From positions 1-64,000 of the forward strand of contig CAKPEF010000005.1 of the NCBI GenBank assembly GCA_934149305.1: a stretch of 64,000 nt of DNA, written 5' to 3'. Origin of the DNA: an uncultured Clostridia bacterium. Its GTDB lineage: Bacteria > Bacillota > Clostridia > TANB77 > UBA1234. Position numbers and translations under genes: made by a program. Positions within the stretch are counted from its first letter, which is position 1. Each line of letters begins with the position of its first letter. Below, one piece after another: positions 50,545 to 59,874 of the stretch. Below the pieces are notes generated by a model. It made no database searches, was not told the DNA's origin, and was given only the letters and a program-made list of their open reading frames with translations.

Positions 50545-51234
50545 TTATCTTTCATCAATTGATATGATGTTGCAAGCGGCGCATATTTCGGGATCACTCT
50601 TTATAAGCAAATCCAACAACCTTTTCGTTTCGCTTATAGGATTTTCAGAAAAAATTGATTGAATAATCTTGTTAAAAGTTTTGCGATTTTCAGCTGTTCT
50701 GTTAAGAATGATAGGAATTTCGTGTTTAATTTGTTCAAATGTTTTTCCAATCACCTGACTTCTATCAAGTGAAAAAACACATCCATCATCGTATATTGCT
50801 CTAAGTGATTTGAAGCCACTTTCTTTATCAAAATAAAAAGAAACATTACCACCAATGGAAAGTTTGAAATCCATACATGCAGTATTGCAATTCTTTTTAA
50901 ATTCTGTAATTGGAAGACCACAGAGCTTTACGATTTCAGGATCGACAAAGTTTAAATGGTTAACAAGATCCGTTTTGGTGTATGCTACCATTTCATGAGT
51001 TTTGATAGAGTTTACGATTTTAAATAAGTTTTTCCGATTTTCTTTGACCGTTTCAATAAATTGGATACCTTCATCCAAAAGTTTCTCAAGGCTTTTTCCC
51101 ATTATGTCAGAACGAGTTAAAAAGCAAACAAAGTCATCATAAACATCATCATAGATAACTTGAACAGAACGAAAACCGCTTGCTTGTGTAATAGAAAAAT
51201 TTACTTGACCGTGCGCAATTTTGTAGTTATTCAT
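50545..51234 (-). CDS. Protein with two tandem copies of an unknown domain
   Basis: A 229-residue protein, not recognised. It is an internal duplication: residues about 10-75 (VNFSITQASGFRSVQVIYDD...RSDIMGKSLEKL...ENRKNLFKIVNSI) align with about 130-200 (VSFYFDKESGFKSLRAIYDD...RSQVIGKTFEQI...ENRKTFNKIIQSI). No signal peptide or membrane helix. Codon use is richer in C/G-ending codons than neighbours. Codon 67 is CGG followed by AAA, so a recO-type shift here would truncate the product soon after residue 67. Probably acquired. Confidence 0.7.
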   Translation of the reverse strand: MNNYKIAHGQVNFSITQASGFRSVQVIYDDVYDDFVCFLTRSDIMGKSLEKLLDEGIQFIETVKENRKNLFKIVNSIKTHEMVAYTKTDLVNHLNFVDPEIVKLCGLPITEFKKNCNTACMDFKLSIGGNVSFYFDKESGFKSLRAIYDDGCVFSLDRSQVIGKTFEQIKHEIPIILNRTAENRKTFNKIIQSIFSENPISETKRLLDLLIKSDPEICAACNIISIDER

Positions 51235-51322
51235 GTGTGCCTCCTATACAATGTGTAAATTTCCTAAACAATATATACCTTAAAATATTTGGCATAAAGT
51301 AAAAACAACTCCTACATAGCAT

Positions 51323-51375
51323 AGGGTAACATCTTTTTTGAAATTTGTCAAATAATAATTTGGCATAGATGTTAC
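51323..51375 (-). promoter_or_regulatory. Minus-strand promoter with flanking inverted repeat
   Basis: On the minus strand TTGACA (complement of 51346-51351), 17 bases, TACCCT (51323-51328). AGATGTTAC/GTAACATCT arms at 51326-51334 and 51367-51375 bracket it, one over the -10, which suggests an operator. Confidence 0.5.
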
Positions 51376-51420
51376 TACTACAAAATATTGAAATAAAATA
51401 AATATATTGAGTAATTTTTC

Positions 51421-51449
51421 TTGAATTTTACATAAACTTGTGATAATAT
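51421..51449 (+). promoter_or_regulatory. glyQS promoter
   Basis: TTGAAT at 51421-51426, 17 bases, TAATAT at 51444-51449 with an extended TG. Transcription would start just before the T-box. Confidence 0.7.
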
Positions 51450-51473
51450 AACTTGCATAGTTAAATAGATTAT

Positions 51474-51679
51474 GATGATAAAGAGGAGTAGCTATATAAA
51501 TTTTAAAAGAGAGTTTGGATTAGGTGGAAACCAAATAAAATCGTATGGTGAATGGAGCTTTTGAATAATCAAATAATTAAGTGAGTAGCCTTTAAAAAGC
51601 TATTAACTAGGGTGGAACCGCGGAAGTTTAATTTCGTCCCTAGCTACATTTTATAAGTGTAGCTAGGGACTTTTGTTTT
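51474..51679 (+). promoter_or_regulatory. T-box riboswitch (glycine)
   Basis: The conserved T-box AGGGTGGAACCGCGG lies at 51609-51623. The terminator stem GTCCCTAGCTACA / TGTAGCTAGGGAC (51636-51648 with 51658-51670) plus T run competes with it. Stem I lies upstream from about 51474, with a GGA triplet in GAATGGAGC as a possible specifier. The TGGA bulge fits the U discriminator of tRNA-Gly. It raises glyQS expression when uncharged tRNA-Gly accumulates. Confidence 0.92.
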
Positions 51680-51790
51680 AGGTCTAAGCTACATAAAGGT
51701 TTTAATAGTAGGTGGTATCAAAAACACTATCTAAAAAATTCGTGAAGTATAAGAGACTTCGTGAAGAAAGAAATATAAGGAGGAATATTT

Positions 51791-53179
51791 ATGGTAGAAA
51801 AAACAATGGATAAGATAGTTAATCTATGCAAAAACAGAGGATTTGTATATCCAGGTTCAGAAATTTATGGTGGACTTGCAAACTCATGGGATTTTGGTCC
51901 TTTAGGCAGTGAGTTAAAAAAGAATATAAGAGATGCATGGTGGCAAAAGTTTGTTAAAGAAAATAAATATAATGTTGGTATTGATGCCGCAATTATGATG
52001 AACCCTCAAGTTTGGGTTACAACAGGACATGTTGGAGGTTTTAGCGATCCACTTATTGACTGTAAAGCTTGTAAAACAAGACATAGAGCAGACAAACTAA
52101 TTGAAGAATGGTCATTTAAAAAAGGCGAGCAAATTTCAGGGCTTGATGGCTGGTCAAACGAAGAATTAGTTAAATTTATAAATGACAATAAGATACCTTG
52201 CCCAGATTGCGGAAAGACAGATTTCACAGATATTAGAAAGTTTAATTTGATGTTTAAAACATTTATGGGTGTTACAGAAGATGCTAAATCTGAAGTATAT
52301 TTAAGACCTGAAACAGCACAAGGTATGTTTGTCAATTTTAAAAATGTGCTTAGAACAACTAGAAGCAAAATGCCTATGGGTATATGCCAAATTGGTCGTT
52401 CTTTTAGAAATGAAATAACACCAGGTAACTTTATTTTTAGAATAAGAGAATTTGAACAAATGGAACTTGAATTCTTCTGTAAGCCAGGAACAGACTTAGA
52501 CTGGTATTCTTACTGGAAAGAGTTCTGCAAGAATTGGCTTTTAAGCTTGGGCGTAAAAGAAGAAAACTTAAGAATGAGAGAGCACTCAAAAGAAGAGTTA
52601 TCATTCTACAGTAAAGGAACAACAGACATAGAGTATTTATTCCCATTTGGTTGGGGAGAACTTTGGGGAATTGCCGATAGAACAGATTACGATTTAAAGA
52701 GACATATGGAAGCTTCAAAAGCAGATCTTACATATCTAGACCCAGAGACAAATGAAAAATATATTCCATATTGTGTTGAGCCATCTGTAGGTGTTGAGAG
52801 AATATTCTTAACAGTAATTTGTGATGCATATGATGAAGAAAAAATATCTGAAGATGATACAAGAATAGTACTTAGATTGCATCCGGCTCTTGCACCATTT
52901 AAAGCTGCAATTTTGCCACTTTCTAAAAAGTTAAGCGCACCAGCTACAGAATTGTTTGAAAAGTTATCTAAAAAATTCAATTGCGAATATGATGATGCTG
53001 GAAGCATTGGTAAAAGATATAGAAGAGAAGATGAAATTGGAACACCATATTGCATAACATACGACTTTGAATCAGAAAACGATAACTGTGTAACAATAAG
53101 AGACAGAGATACAATGGAACAAGTAAGAATATCAATAGATGAAGTTGAGAAATTTATAGAAGATAAATTAAAGTTTTAA
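51791..53179 (+). CDS. glyQS: Glycyl-tRNA synthetase, dimeric single-chain type
   Basis: A 462-residue class II synthetase of the alpha2 (eukaryote-like) type: NRGFVYPGSEIYGGLANSWDFGPLG, RPETAQGMFVNFKN, RSFRNEITPGNFIFRIREFEQMELEFF (motif 2), EPSVGVERIFLTVI (motif 3), then an anticodon-binding domain. Zinc-type cysteines lie in CKACKTRH and CPDCGK. Controlled by the T-box upstream. Confidence 0.97.
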   Translation: MVEKTMDKIVNLCKNRGFVYPGSEIYGGLANSWDFGPLGSELKKNIRDAWWQKFVKENKYNVGIDAAIMMNPQVWVTTGHVGGFSDPLIDCKACKTRHRADKLIEEWSFKKGEQISGLDGWSNEELVKFINDNKIPCPDCGKTDFTDIRKFNLMFKTFMGVTEDAKSEVYLRPETAQGMFVNFKNVLRTTRSKMPMGICQIGRSFRNEITPGNFIFRIREFEQMELEFFCKPGTDLDWYSYWKEFCKNWLLSLGVKEENLRMREHSKEELSFYSKGTTDIEYLFPFGWGELWGIADRTDYDLKRHMEASKADLTYLDPETNEKYIPYCVEPSVGVERIFLTVICDAYDEEKISEDDTRIVLRLHPALAPFKAAILPLSKKLSAPATELFEKLSKKFNCEYDDAGSIGKRYRREDEIGTPYCITYDFESENDNCVTIRDRDTMEQVRISIDEVEKFIEDKLKF

Positions 53180-53234
53180 TAGTGAGTACCGATTATATTG
53201 ATGGTTATTTAAAAAAATCAAAGGGGGAATTTTA

Positions 53235-54737
53235 GTGGGGGTAATCTTTACTTTTATAATAGGCTTGCTTATGGCTTTTGAGCCTATTACGGATAATGAT
53301 TATTTTTGGCATGTTGTTATAGGAAAATGGATAGACTTAAATAAGAAAATACCACATGATGCGCTATATTCATGGTGGGGACTAAAAGAAAAATATTATT
53401 GGACTTCGCACGAATGGCTTACGGAATGGATAATGTATAAAGCAGGAGATGTTGGCTGTATAGTTATAATGCTTATGATATTCTTAGGTCTTTACTATTT
53501 AATGTATAAAATGTTGAAAATAGATTTTAAAAGATTACTAGACGTAAAACTTTTATATTTACTTATGATGACAGTATTTTTTAAAGTAACTGGTCCGAGA
53601 CCATATATAACAAGTTTGCTATTTTTTGCATATTTAATTTATGTATTATTTAGTTATTTAGATGGTGAGAAGAAAATATTTAATAAACTTATATGGACAC
53701 TTCCGATTCTTCAACTTATATGGGCTAATATACATGGTGGTTCATCATCACTTATATACATCTTTTTACTTGGCGTTTTACTTTCAGATTTATTTTTAAA
53801 AATATTTAAAATCAAAGAAGAAAGATGGGCAGCATTTAGGTTAAACAAAAAGCAATCAAAAACATTATGGATAAATTTACTTTTGGTAATTATAGCAACA
53901 TGTATAAATCCAGTTGGCATCAACCTTTTAATATATCCATTTACAAATATGGCTGATACTAAAATGATAGATTATATACTAGAGTGGCAAAGTCCTGATT
54001 TTCATGGACTTCTAGGAATATACATTTTTATAATGTTAGCAATACCTGTATTTAATATGATGCTTACAAAAAAGAATTATAAATTTTATGAGATAGCTAT
54101 TTTTGCTTTGTTCTTCTATATGGCGCTTAAATCACAAAGGTTCATAGGAATGTTTGGAATATATTCAACTTGGATGATTGGGAAGTATTTGTTTATAGAT
54201 GACAGTGTATATGAAACACTAAAAAAGCCATTTAAAAAGTTCGAAGGAACAATAACTTATATATTTTTATCATTGCTTTTAATCATCACTGTTTTTGTGG
54301 CAAATATTCAAATTAAAAATTTTAAAGCTATTGTGGCTAAAAATGAAAAAGAAGGATACGCAAGCAAAGTAGTAGATAACGATGGATATTATAGTGATGG
54401 TGCAATAGAAAAACTTATAAGTCTAAAACCGCAAAGAATGTATAACGATTTCGGAAATGGCGGATATTTGCTTTATAGATTAAACCAATACAATGCATTA
54501 AATGACATGAATATATTTATATATGGATTAGGCGATGTATTTAGCAACAATATTTTGCCGGATTCAAAAGTTATATACAATGTTCAAAAAGATATTGAAA
54601 AATTATTAAGCAAATACGATTTTGATGTAATGCTTACAGTCAGCCGTTCACCACTTTGTCAATATTTAAAACAAAGCGATAAATGGCAAATAGAATATAA
54701 AGATGAAATGAATTATATATTTACAAAAACGAAGTAA
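53235..54737 (+). CDS. Multi-spanning membrane protein, GT-C-like
   Basis: A 500-residue protein with about ten membrane helices and a soluble C-terminal domain (about 385-500). An early extracytoplasmic loop has DNDYFWHVVIGKWI and a WTSHEWLTEW segment. The acidic-aromatic first loop is typical of GT-C membrane glycosyltransferases and related unknown families, but the catalytic assignment is inference. GTG start after AAGGGGG. Followed by an ATP-grasp gene, suggesting an envelope-polymer role. Confidence 0.65.
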   Translation: MGVIFTFIIGLLMAFEPITDNDYFWHVVIGKWIDLNKKIPHDALYSWWGLKEKYYWTSHEWLTEWIMYKAGDVGCIVIMLMIFLGLYYLMYKMLKIDFKRLLDVKLLYLLMMTVFFKVTGPRPYITSLLFFAYLIYVLFSYLDGEKKIFNKLIWTLPILQLIWANIHGGSSSLIYIFLLGVLLSDLFLKIFKIKEERWAAFRLNKKQSKTLWINLLLVIIATCINPVGINLLIYPFTNMADTKMIDYILEWQSPDFHGLLGIYIFIMLAIPVFNMMLTKKNYKFYEIAIFALFFYMALKSQRFIGMFGIYSTWMIGKYLFIDDSVYETLKKPFKKFEGTITYIFLSLLLIITVFVANIQIKNFKAIVAKNEKEGYASKVVDNDGYYSDGAIEKLISLKPQRMYNDFGNGGYLLYRLNQYNALNDMNIFIYGLGDVFSNNILPDSKVIYNVQKDIEKLLSKYDFDVMLTVSRSPLCQYLKQSDKWQIEYKDEMNYIFTKTK

Positions 54738-54777
54738 CACCAAGTAGATGTAAAATATTCATTAAAAGGGGGTAAAC

Positions 54778-55791
54778 ATGCCAAGCATAAGTTATTTATT
54801 TAAAAGATTATGTACAATGAATTATAAATCAATGTTTGATAGAGTTAATACCGTAAAGAAAAAATGTAATAAATCAAAATTTGCAATATTTTGTGATATG
54901 GTCTGGTGCGGAATTCGTTATGGCGCAGGATATGTAGATTATGATGTTATAGGTTTTTATAAATTAAATTCAAAACAAAGAAAAACCATGCTTACAAGAG
55001 GCATAAACAATAAATTTGTAAGAAAATTAAATGAAAAAGAGTATTGGCATTTATTCAATAATAAAAATGAATTCAATGAGATATTTAGAGAATACCTAAA
55101 AAGAGATTTTATATATCCAGTAACAGAAAAACATGATGAGACAATTGAATGGTTGAAAAAACACGAAGTGTTTTTTGCCAAGCCTAATGATGGGCAATGT
55201 GGAAAAAACATAGAAAAAATTAAGACATCAGATTGGAATAATGACCTTGAAAAACTATATAATCATTTGGTAGAGAATAAATTATATTTATTAGAAGAAC
55301 CAGTTATTCAGTGCGAAGAAATGAACAAGTTAAATAAAAGTTCAGTAAATACAACTAGAATGGTTTCGGTGATGAACGATAAAGGCGAGGTTACAATTCT
55401 TGCAACATTTGTTAGAATTGGTAATGGAAAATGTGTAGACAATTTCAATAGCGGAGGTATGACGGCAAAAGTAGATGTTGAAACAGGAATTATCTTAGAA
55501 GAAGCTGTGAATAAAAATGGAGAACTATTTGAGAACCATCCACTAACAGGAACAAAAATAAAAGGCTTCCAAATACCTTATTGGAACGAGGCTAAAGAAA
55601 TGGTAAAAGAAGCAGCAAAAAAGAGCAAACATGTAAGATATGTTGGATGGGATGTTGCAATGAGTATAAATGGTCCCGTGCTGATAGAAGGAAATCAATT
55701 TCCAGGACATGACATATACCAAGTTGCAGAAAAAATTGGACCAGATGATATAGGAGTTTTACCTATGTTTGAAAAAGCAATATATGGTTAA
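54778..55791 (+). CDS. Sugar-transfer-associated ATP-grasp protein
   Basis: A 337-residue ATP-grasp enzyme resembling the ATPgrasp_ST family: FFAKPNDGQCGKNIEKI (ATP-binding), LLEEPVIQCEEMNKLNKSSVNTTRMVSV, and GWDVAMSINGPVLIEGNQFPGHDIYQ with the metal-binding E/N pair. Members occur in capsule or cell-surface polysaccharide loci and are thought to ligate an amino acid or acid to a sugar. Pairs with the upstream membrane protein. Confidence 0.82.
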   Translation: MPSISYLFKRLCTMNYKSMFDRVNTVKKKCNKSKFAIFCDMVWCGIRYGAGYVDYDVIGFYKLNSKQRKTMLTRGINNKFVRKLNEKEYWHLFNNKNEFNEIFREYLKRDFIYPVTEKHDETIEWLKKHEVFFAKPNDGQCGKNIEKIKTSDWNNDLEKLYNHLVENKLYLLEEPVIQCEEMNKLNKSSVNTTRMVSVMNDKGEVTILATFVRIGNGKCVDNFNSGGMTAKVDVETGIILEEAVNKNGELFENHPLTGTKIKGFQIPYWNEAKEMVKEAAKKSKHVRYVGWDVAMSINGPVLIEGNQFPGHDIYQVAEKIGPDDIGVLPMFEKAIYG

Positions 55792-55799
55792 ATAAATGT

Positions 55800-55838
55800 A
55801 AAAGGCCACCAAAAATATGGTAGCCTTTTATTTTAGTT
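55800..55838. terminator. Bidirectional terminator
   Basis: AAAGGCCACCA / TGGTAGCCTTT (one mismatch), with T-rich tails on both strands; ends both convergent genes. Confidence 0.7.
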
Positions 55839-55840
55839 AA

Positions 55841-56755
55841 TTAGTTTTCTTGAGTTAAAAGCTCAAACAAAGTTTTGAGGGAGTCTCTGTCCGAAGAGTC
55901 ATATTCAAAGATAAACTGAAAATACGCCTGCTCTTGACATAACTTTTCGTTGAGAGATATTATTTTGGCGAGCTGTCTTATTTGCTTGATGGTAATGTTG
56001 TCAACAATGGAGTCGTCTATGAGTTTCGAGTAGACATTTTCCCAAGATGCAGGTATCTGAACATCCTTATCAATTGAGATCTCGCCGTTTGTATGCACCG
56101 TGATAGAGATTTTTTGCAATTCTCTTATATCATGTTGCAGGTCAGAAATCTTCTTCTTTGCCTCATCAATATTTTTGTCGTTTTGCATAGAATGATTTTT
56201 TAGTACCACGATGCGGTCGGAAGCATTTTGAAGTTGATGCGTTTTATTGCCAAGTTCTTTTCTTAAGTTTTCGCAGTCATCCTTCAATTTCTGCGATCTG
56301 CTGGTAAGCTCGACGATTTCCTTTGAAAGTTTTTCTTTTAGACTTAGCATAGAAGAAAGTTCACTTTCACTTTTTTCTATATCACTTCTTAAGCTTCTGA
56401 TTTTTGCATCTTCAGGTTTTTCTTCGATTATTTTTGGTTGTGTAACCTCCTTATTGTTTGCTTTGACTTGAATTGGCTCTAAGATTGCTACTTTCGGCAT
56501 AGGTGATTCCTCCTGCTGTGTTACAATGCTATTTTTCTTGTCTTCTGCGCGCTGTCTCTTTTTAGCAAGCTGTTCATTCTTCTTGACATTTGCAAAAAAT
56601 TGGGCGTAATGTGGGTTATTAGAATGCCGTCTGCAAAAGTCTGAGAGATCTTCTTCGCTGATTTCGAGGTCGGCACAAAAATCCGCTGTAGTCCAACCCT
56701 GCTTCAGTTTTGACTGAATGTAGTCTGGGGAAATTGTTCTTCTTGGTTTCGCCAT
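55841..56755 (-). CDS. Coiled-coil protein with N-terminal helix-turn-helix-like region
   Basis: A 304-residue protein, family not recognised. Residues 1-60 (RRTISPDYIQSKLKQGWTTADFCADLEISEEDLSDFCRR) look like a small DNA-binding or recruitment module. Residues about 125-235 form a long coiled coil, and a globular C-terminal part follows. Start is the ATG at 56755 after GGAGG; the frame is open further upstream but that part is hydrophobic and includes the promoter. GC content and codon use (CGG at codon 43, many CTC/ATC/GCG) differ from neighbours, consistent with acquisition. Confidence 0.75.
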   Translation of the reverse strand: MAKPRRTISPDYIQSKLKQGWTTADFCADLEISEEDLSDFCRRHSNNPHYAQFFANVKKNEQLAKKRQRAEDKKNSIVTQQEESPMPKVAILEPIQVKANNKEVTQPKIIEEKPEDAKIRSLRSDIEKSESELSSMLSLKEKLSKEIVELTSRSQKLKDDCENLRKELGNKTHQLQNASDRIVVLKNHSMQNDKNIDEAKKKISDLQHDIRELQKISITVHTNGEISIDKDVQIPASWENVYSKLIDDSIVDNITIKQIRQLAKIISLNEKLCQEQAYFQFIFEYDSSDRDSLKTLFELLTQEN

Positions 56756-56861
56756 GTGTCCTTTACCTCCGTATAAAATTATTTTTAGAAAAAGATTTGT
56801 AATGCTAAAAAACTTTCTAATATGCAGAAAGTTAAATAATTCGTATATAAATGTTGTAAGA

Positions 56862-56890
56862 ATAATATCACAGATGTATAAAAATGTAAA
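56862..56890 (-). promoter_or_regulatory. Promoter of the coiled-coil gene
   Basis: Minus strand TTTACA (complement of 56885-56890), 17 bases, TATTAT (56862-56867), with an extended TG. Confidence 0.6.
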
Positions 56891-56948
56891 TAGGAAAAAC
56901 AAAATTATGTAAAACAAACACAAAAAATTGTTATACTGCTAAAAAAAC

Positions 56949-56977
56949 TTGATTTTAACGCGATTTTGGTATATATT
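56949..56977 (+). promoter_or_regulatory. ppdK promoter
   Basis: TTGATT at 56949-56954, 17 bases, TATATT at 56972-56977. Confidence 0.6.
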
Positions 56978-57035
56978 ATTATCGTTCATGAGAAACAAAT
57001 CAAAACGAAATAATTAAATACAAGGAGGAATTTAG

Positions 57036-59666
57036 ATGAGCAAAAAGTATGTATATCTTTTTAGCGAAGGAAATGCTAAAATGAGAGAATTACTTGGTGG
57101 TAAAGGAGCAAACCTTGCAGAAATGACAAATTTAGGTTTACCAGTTCCACAAGGATTTACAATTACTACAGAGGCTTGTACAAAGTATTATGAGGATGGT
57201 AGAGAAATCAATCCAGAAATCAAAGCCGAAATCACAGAGTACATTTCAAAATTAGAAGAAATCACAGGAAAGAAATTTGGAGACAAAGAAAATCCATTAT
57301 TAGTATCAGTTCGTAGTGGTGCTAGAGCATCAATGCCTGGTATGATGGATACAATCTTAAACCTAGGATTAAATGAACAAGTTGTTGAAACACTTGCTGA
57401 AAAATCAGGAAACCCACGTTGGGCTTGGGATTGTTACAGAAGATTTATCCAAATGTATTCTGATGTTGTTATGGAAGTTGGTAAAAAATACTTTGAACAA
57501 CTTATAGATAAAATGAAAGCTGAAAAAGGCGTTACATTAGACGTTGAACTTACAGCTGAAGATTTAAAAGAATTAGCTAGTGAATTTAAAGCTGAATACA
57601 AAGAAAAGATCGGTGAAGAATTCCCTACAGATCCAGTAGCTCAATTATGGGGAGCTATTAAAGCCGTATTTAGATCTTGGGACAACCCTAGAGCTAATGT
57701 TTACAGAAGAGATAATGATATTCCATATTCTTGGGGTACAGCTGTAAACGTTCAAATGATGGCATTTGGTAACATGGGAGATGACTGTGGTACTGGTGTT
57801 GCATTTACTCGTGACCCAGCTACAGGTGAAAAAGGATTGTACGGAGAATTCCTTACAAACGCACAAGGTGAAGACGTTGTTGCAGGTGTTCGTACACCAA
57901 TGAAGATTACTGAAATGGAAAACAAGTTCCCAGCTGCATTCGCACAATTCAAAGATGTATGCAAAAAACTAGAAGACCATTACAGAGATATGCAAGATAT
58001 GGAATTCACAGTTGAACATGAAAAATTATTTATGTTACAAACAAGAAATGGTAAGAGAACTCCACAAGCTGCTCTTAAGATTGCTTGTGATTTAGTTGAT
58101 GAAGGAATGATATCAGAACAAGAAGCTGTTATGATGATCGATCCTAGAAACTTAGATGCTTTATTACACCCACAATTCGATAGTAAAGCATTAAAGAATG
58201 CTACACCAATCGGTAAAGCATTAGGTGCTTCTCCAGGAGCTGCTGCTGGTAAAGTAGTATTTACAGCTGAAGATGCAAAAGTATGGGCTGCTAGAAAAGA
58301 AAAAGTAGTTCTAGTTCGTCTTGAAACATCTCCAGAAGATATCGAAGGAATGAAAGCTTCTCAAGGTATCTTAACAGTTCGTGGTGGTAGAACATCTCAC
58401 GCAGCAGTTGTTGCTCGTGGTATGGGTAAATGCTGTGTATCAGGATGCTCAGAAATCATTATGGATGAAGAAAACAAGAAATTCACACTTGGTGGAAAGA
58501 CATATCATGAAGGAGATTTAATCTCAATTGATGGTTCTACAGGTTACATCTATGATGGACTAATTCCAACAGTTGATGCTGTTATCAGTGGTGACTTTGG
58601 AAGAATCATGGGATGGGCTGATAAATACAGAGTTCTAGAAGTTAGAACAAACGCAGATACACCAAGAGATGCTGAAAAAGCAAAAGAACTTGGCGCACAA
58701 GGTATTGGTCTATGCCGTACAGAGCATATGTTCTTTGAGGGCGACAGAATAGCTGCTATCAGAGAAATGATTTGTTCAGATACAGTTGAACAAAGAAAAG
58801 CTGCTCTTGCAAAATTAGAGCCAATGCAACAAGGTGACTTTGAAAAATTATTTGAAACAATGGACGGATATGAGGTTACAATCAGATTCCTAGATCCACC
58901 TCTACATGAGTTCGTTCCAACAGAAGAAAAAGATATAGAAGCTCTTGCTAAAACACAAGGAAAGACAGTTGAAGAAATCAAAGCAATCATTGCTGGTCTT
59001 CACGAGTTCAACCCAATGATGGGACACAGAGGATGCCGTCTAGCAGTTACATTCCCTGAAATTGCAGAAATGCAAACAGAGGCTGTTATTAAAGCTGCTA
59101 TCAATGCTTCTAAGAAGATTGGTAAGATGATTACTCCAGAAATCATGATTCCACTTGTTGGCGAAGTTAAAGAGTTAAAATATGTTAAAGATGTAGTTTG
59201 TGCAACAGCAGATAAAATAATTGCTGAAGCTGGTGTTGATATGAAGTATCAAGTTGGTACAATGATAGAGATACCAAGAGCTGCTCTTACAGCGGATGAG
59301 ATTGCTAAAGAAGCTGAATTCTTCTCATTTGGTACAAACGACTTAACACAAATGACATTCGGATTCTCAAGAGATGATGCTGGTAAATTCTTAGGAGCTT
59401 ACTATGACAAGAAGATTTATGAGAACGATCCATTTGCTAAAGTTGACCAAGTTGGTGTTGGTAAATTAGTTGAAATGGCAGTTAAATTAGGTAAAGAGAC
59501 AAGACCTAATATCAAATTAGGTGTTTGTGGTGAACATGGTGGTGAACCTACATCTGTTGAATTCTTCCACAGAGCTGGTTTAACATACGTTTCTTGCTCA
59601 CCATTTAGAGTTCCAGTTGCAAGACTTGCAGCTGCACAAGCTCAAATCAAATATCCAAGAAAGTAA
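57036..59666 (+). CDS. ppdK: Pyruvate, phosphate dikinase
   Basis: An 876-residue enzyme interconverting pyruvate + ATP + Pi and PEP + AMP + PPi. The ATP-grasp N-terminal half starts LLGGKGANLAEMTNLGLPVPQGFT. The swivelling phosphohistidine domain has GGRTSHAAVVARGMGKCCVSG with His455. The PEP-binding barrel has Cys831 in GVCGEHGG. The two catalytic residues fall at the same numbers as I recall for the Clostridium symbiosum enzyme. It uses more CGT/CTT-type codons than neighbours, consistent with high expression. It supports PPi-linked glycolysis in anaerobes. Confidence 0.97.
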   Translation: MSKKYVYLFSEGNAKMRELLGGKGANLAEMTNLGLPVPQGFTITTEACTKYYEDGREINPEIKAEITEYISKLEEITGKKFGDKENPLLVSVRSGARASMPGMMDTILNLGLNEQVVETLAEKSGNPRWAWDCYRRFIQMYSDVVMEVGKKYFEQLIDKMKAEKGVTLDVELTAEDLKELASEFKAEYKEKIGEEFPTDPVAQLWGAIKAVFRSWDNPRANVYRRDNDIPYSWGTAVNVQMMAFGNMGDDCGTGVAFTRDPATGEKGLYGEFLTNAQGEDVVAGVRTPMKITEMENKFPAAFAQFKDVCKKLEDHYRDMQDMEFTVEHEKLFMLQTRNGKRTPQAALKIACDLVDEGMISEQEAVMMIDPRNLDALLHPQFDSKALKNATPIGKALGASPGAAAGKVVFTAEDAKVWAARKEKVVLVRLETSPEDIEGMKASQGILTVRGGRTSHAAVVARGMGKCCVSGCSEIIMDEENKKFTLGGKTYHEGDLISIDGSTGYIYDGLIPTVDAVISGDFGRIMGWADKYRVLEVRTNADTPRDAEKAKELGAQGIGLCRTEHMFFEGDRIAAIREMICSDTVEQRKAALAKLEPMQQGDFEKLFETMDGYEVTIRFLDPPLHEFVPTEEKDIEALAKTQGKTVEEIKAIIAGLHEFNPMMGHRGCRLAVTFPEIAEMQTEAVIKAAINASKKIGKMITPEIMIPLVGEVKELKYVKDVVCATADKIIAEAGVDMKYQVGTMIEIPRAALTADEIAKEAEFFSFGTNDLTQMTFGFSRDDAGKFLGAYYDKKIYENDPFAKVDQVGVGKLVEMAVKLGKETRPNIKLGVCGEHGGEPTSVEFFHRAGLTYVSCSPFRVPVARLAAAQAQIKYPRK

Positions 59667-59682
59667 ATATAAAGATTATTTT

Positions 59683-59718
59683 AAAAGCCGGGGCTACTTA
59701 ACTAGCCTCGGCTTTTAG
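59683..59718 (+). terminator. Terminator after ppdK
   Basis: AAAAGCCGGGGCTA / TAGCCTCGGCTTTT stem (one G-U) with a T-rich right arm. Confidence 0.85.
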
Positions 59719-59796
59719 TATAAATTTATAGGCGAAAACTTAAGAACAATACACCAAAAATTTCGCAAACTTTTTACTATTTGACATCTAAAAAAG

Positions 59797-59826
59797 TTGT
59801 TGCTTTTATACATTTTATGATATAAT
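59797..59826 (+). promoter_or_regulatory. Promoter of the SpoIID-like gene
   Basis: TTGTTG at 59797-59802, 18 bases, TATAAT at 59821-59826. A consensus TTGACA also occurs at 59781, but too far from this -10. Confidence 0.5.
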
Positions 59827-59874
59827 GTCTTTGAAAAAATGGGGGAGTTATTTTTGATAAAAGGAGAATTACAT

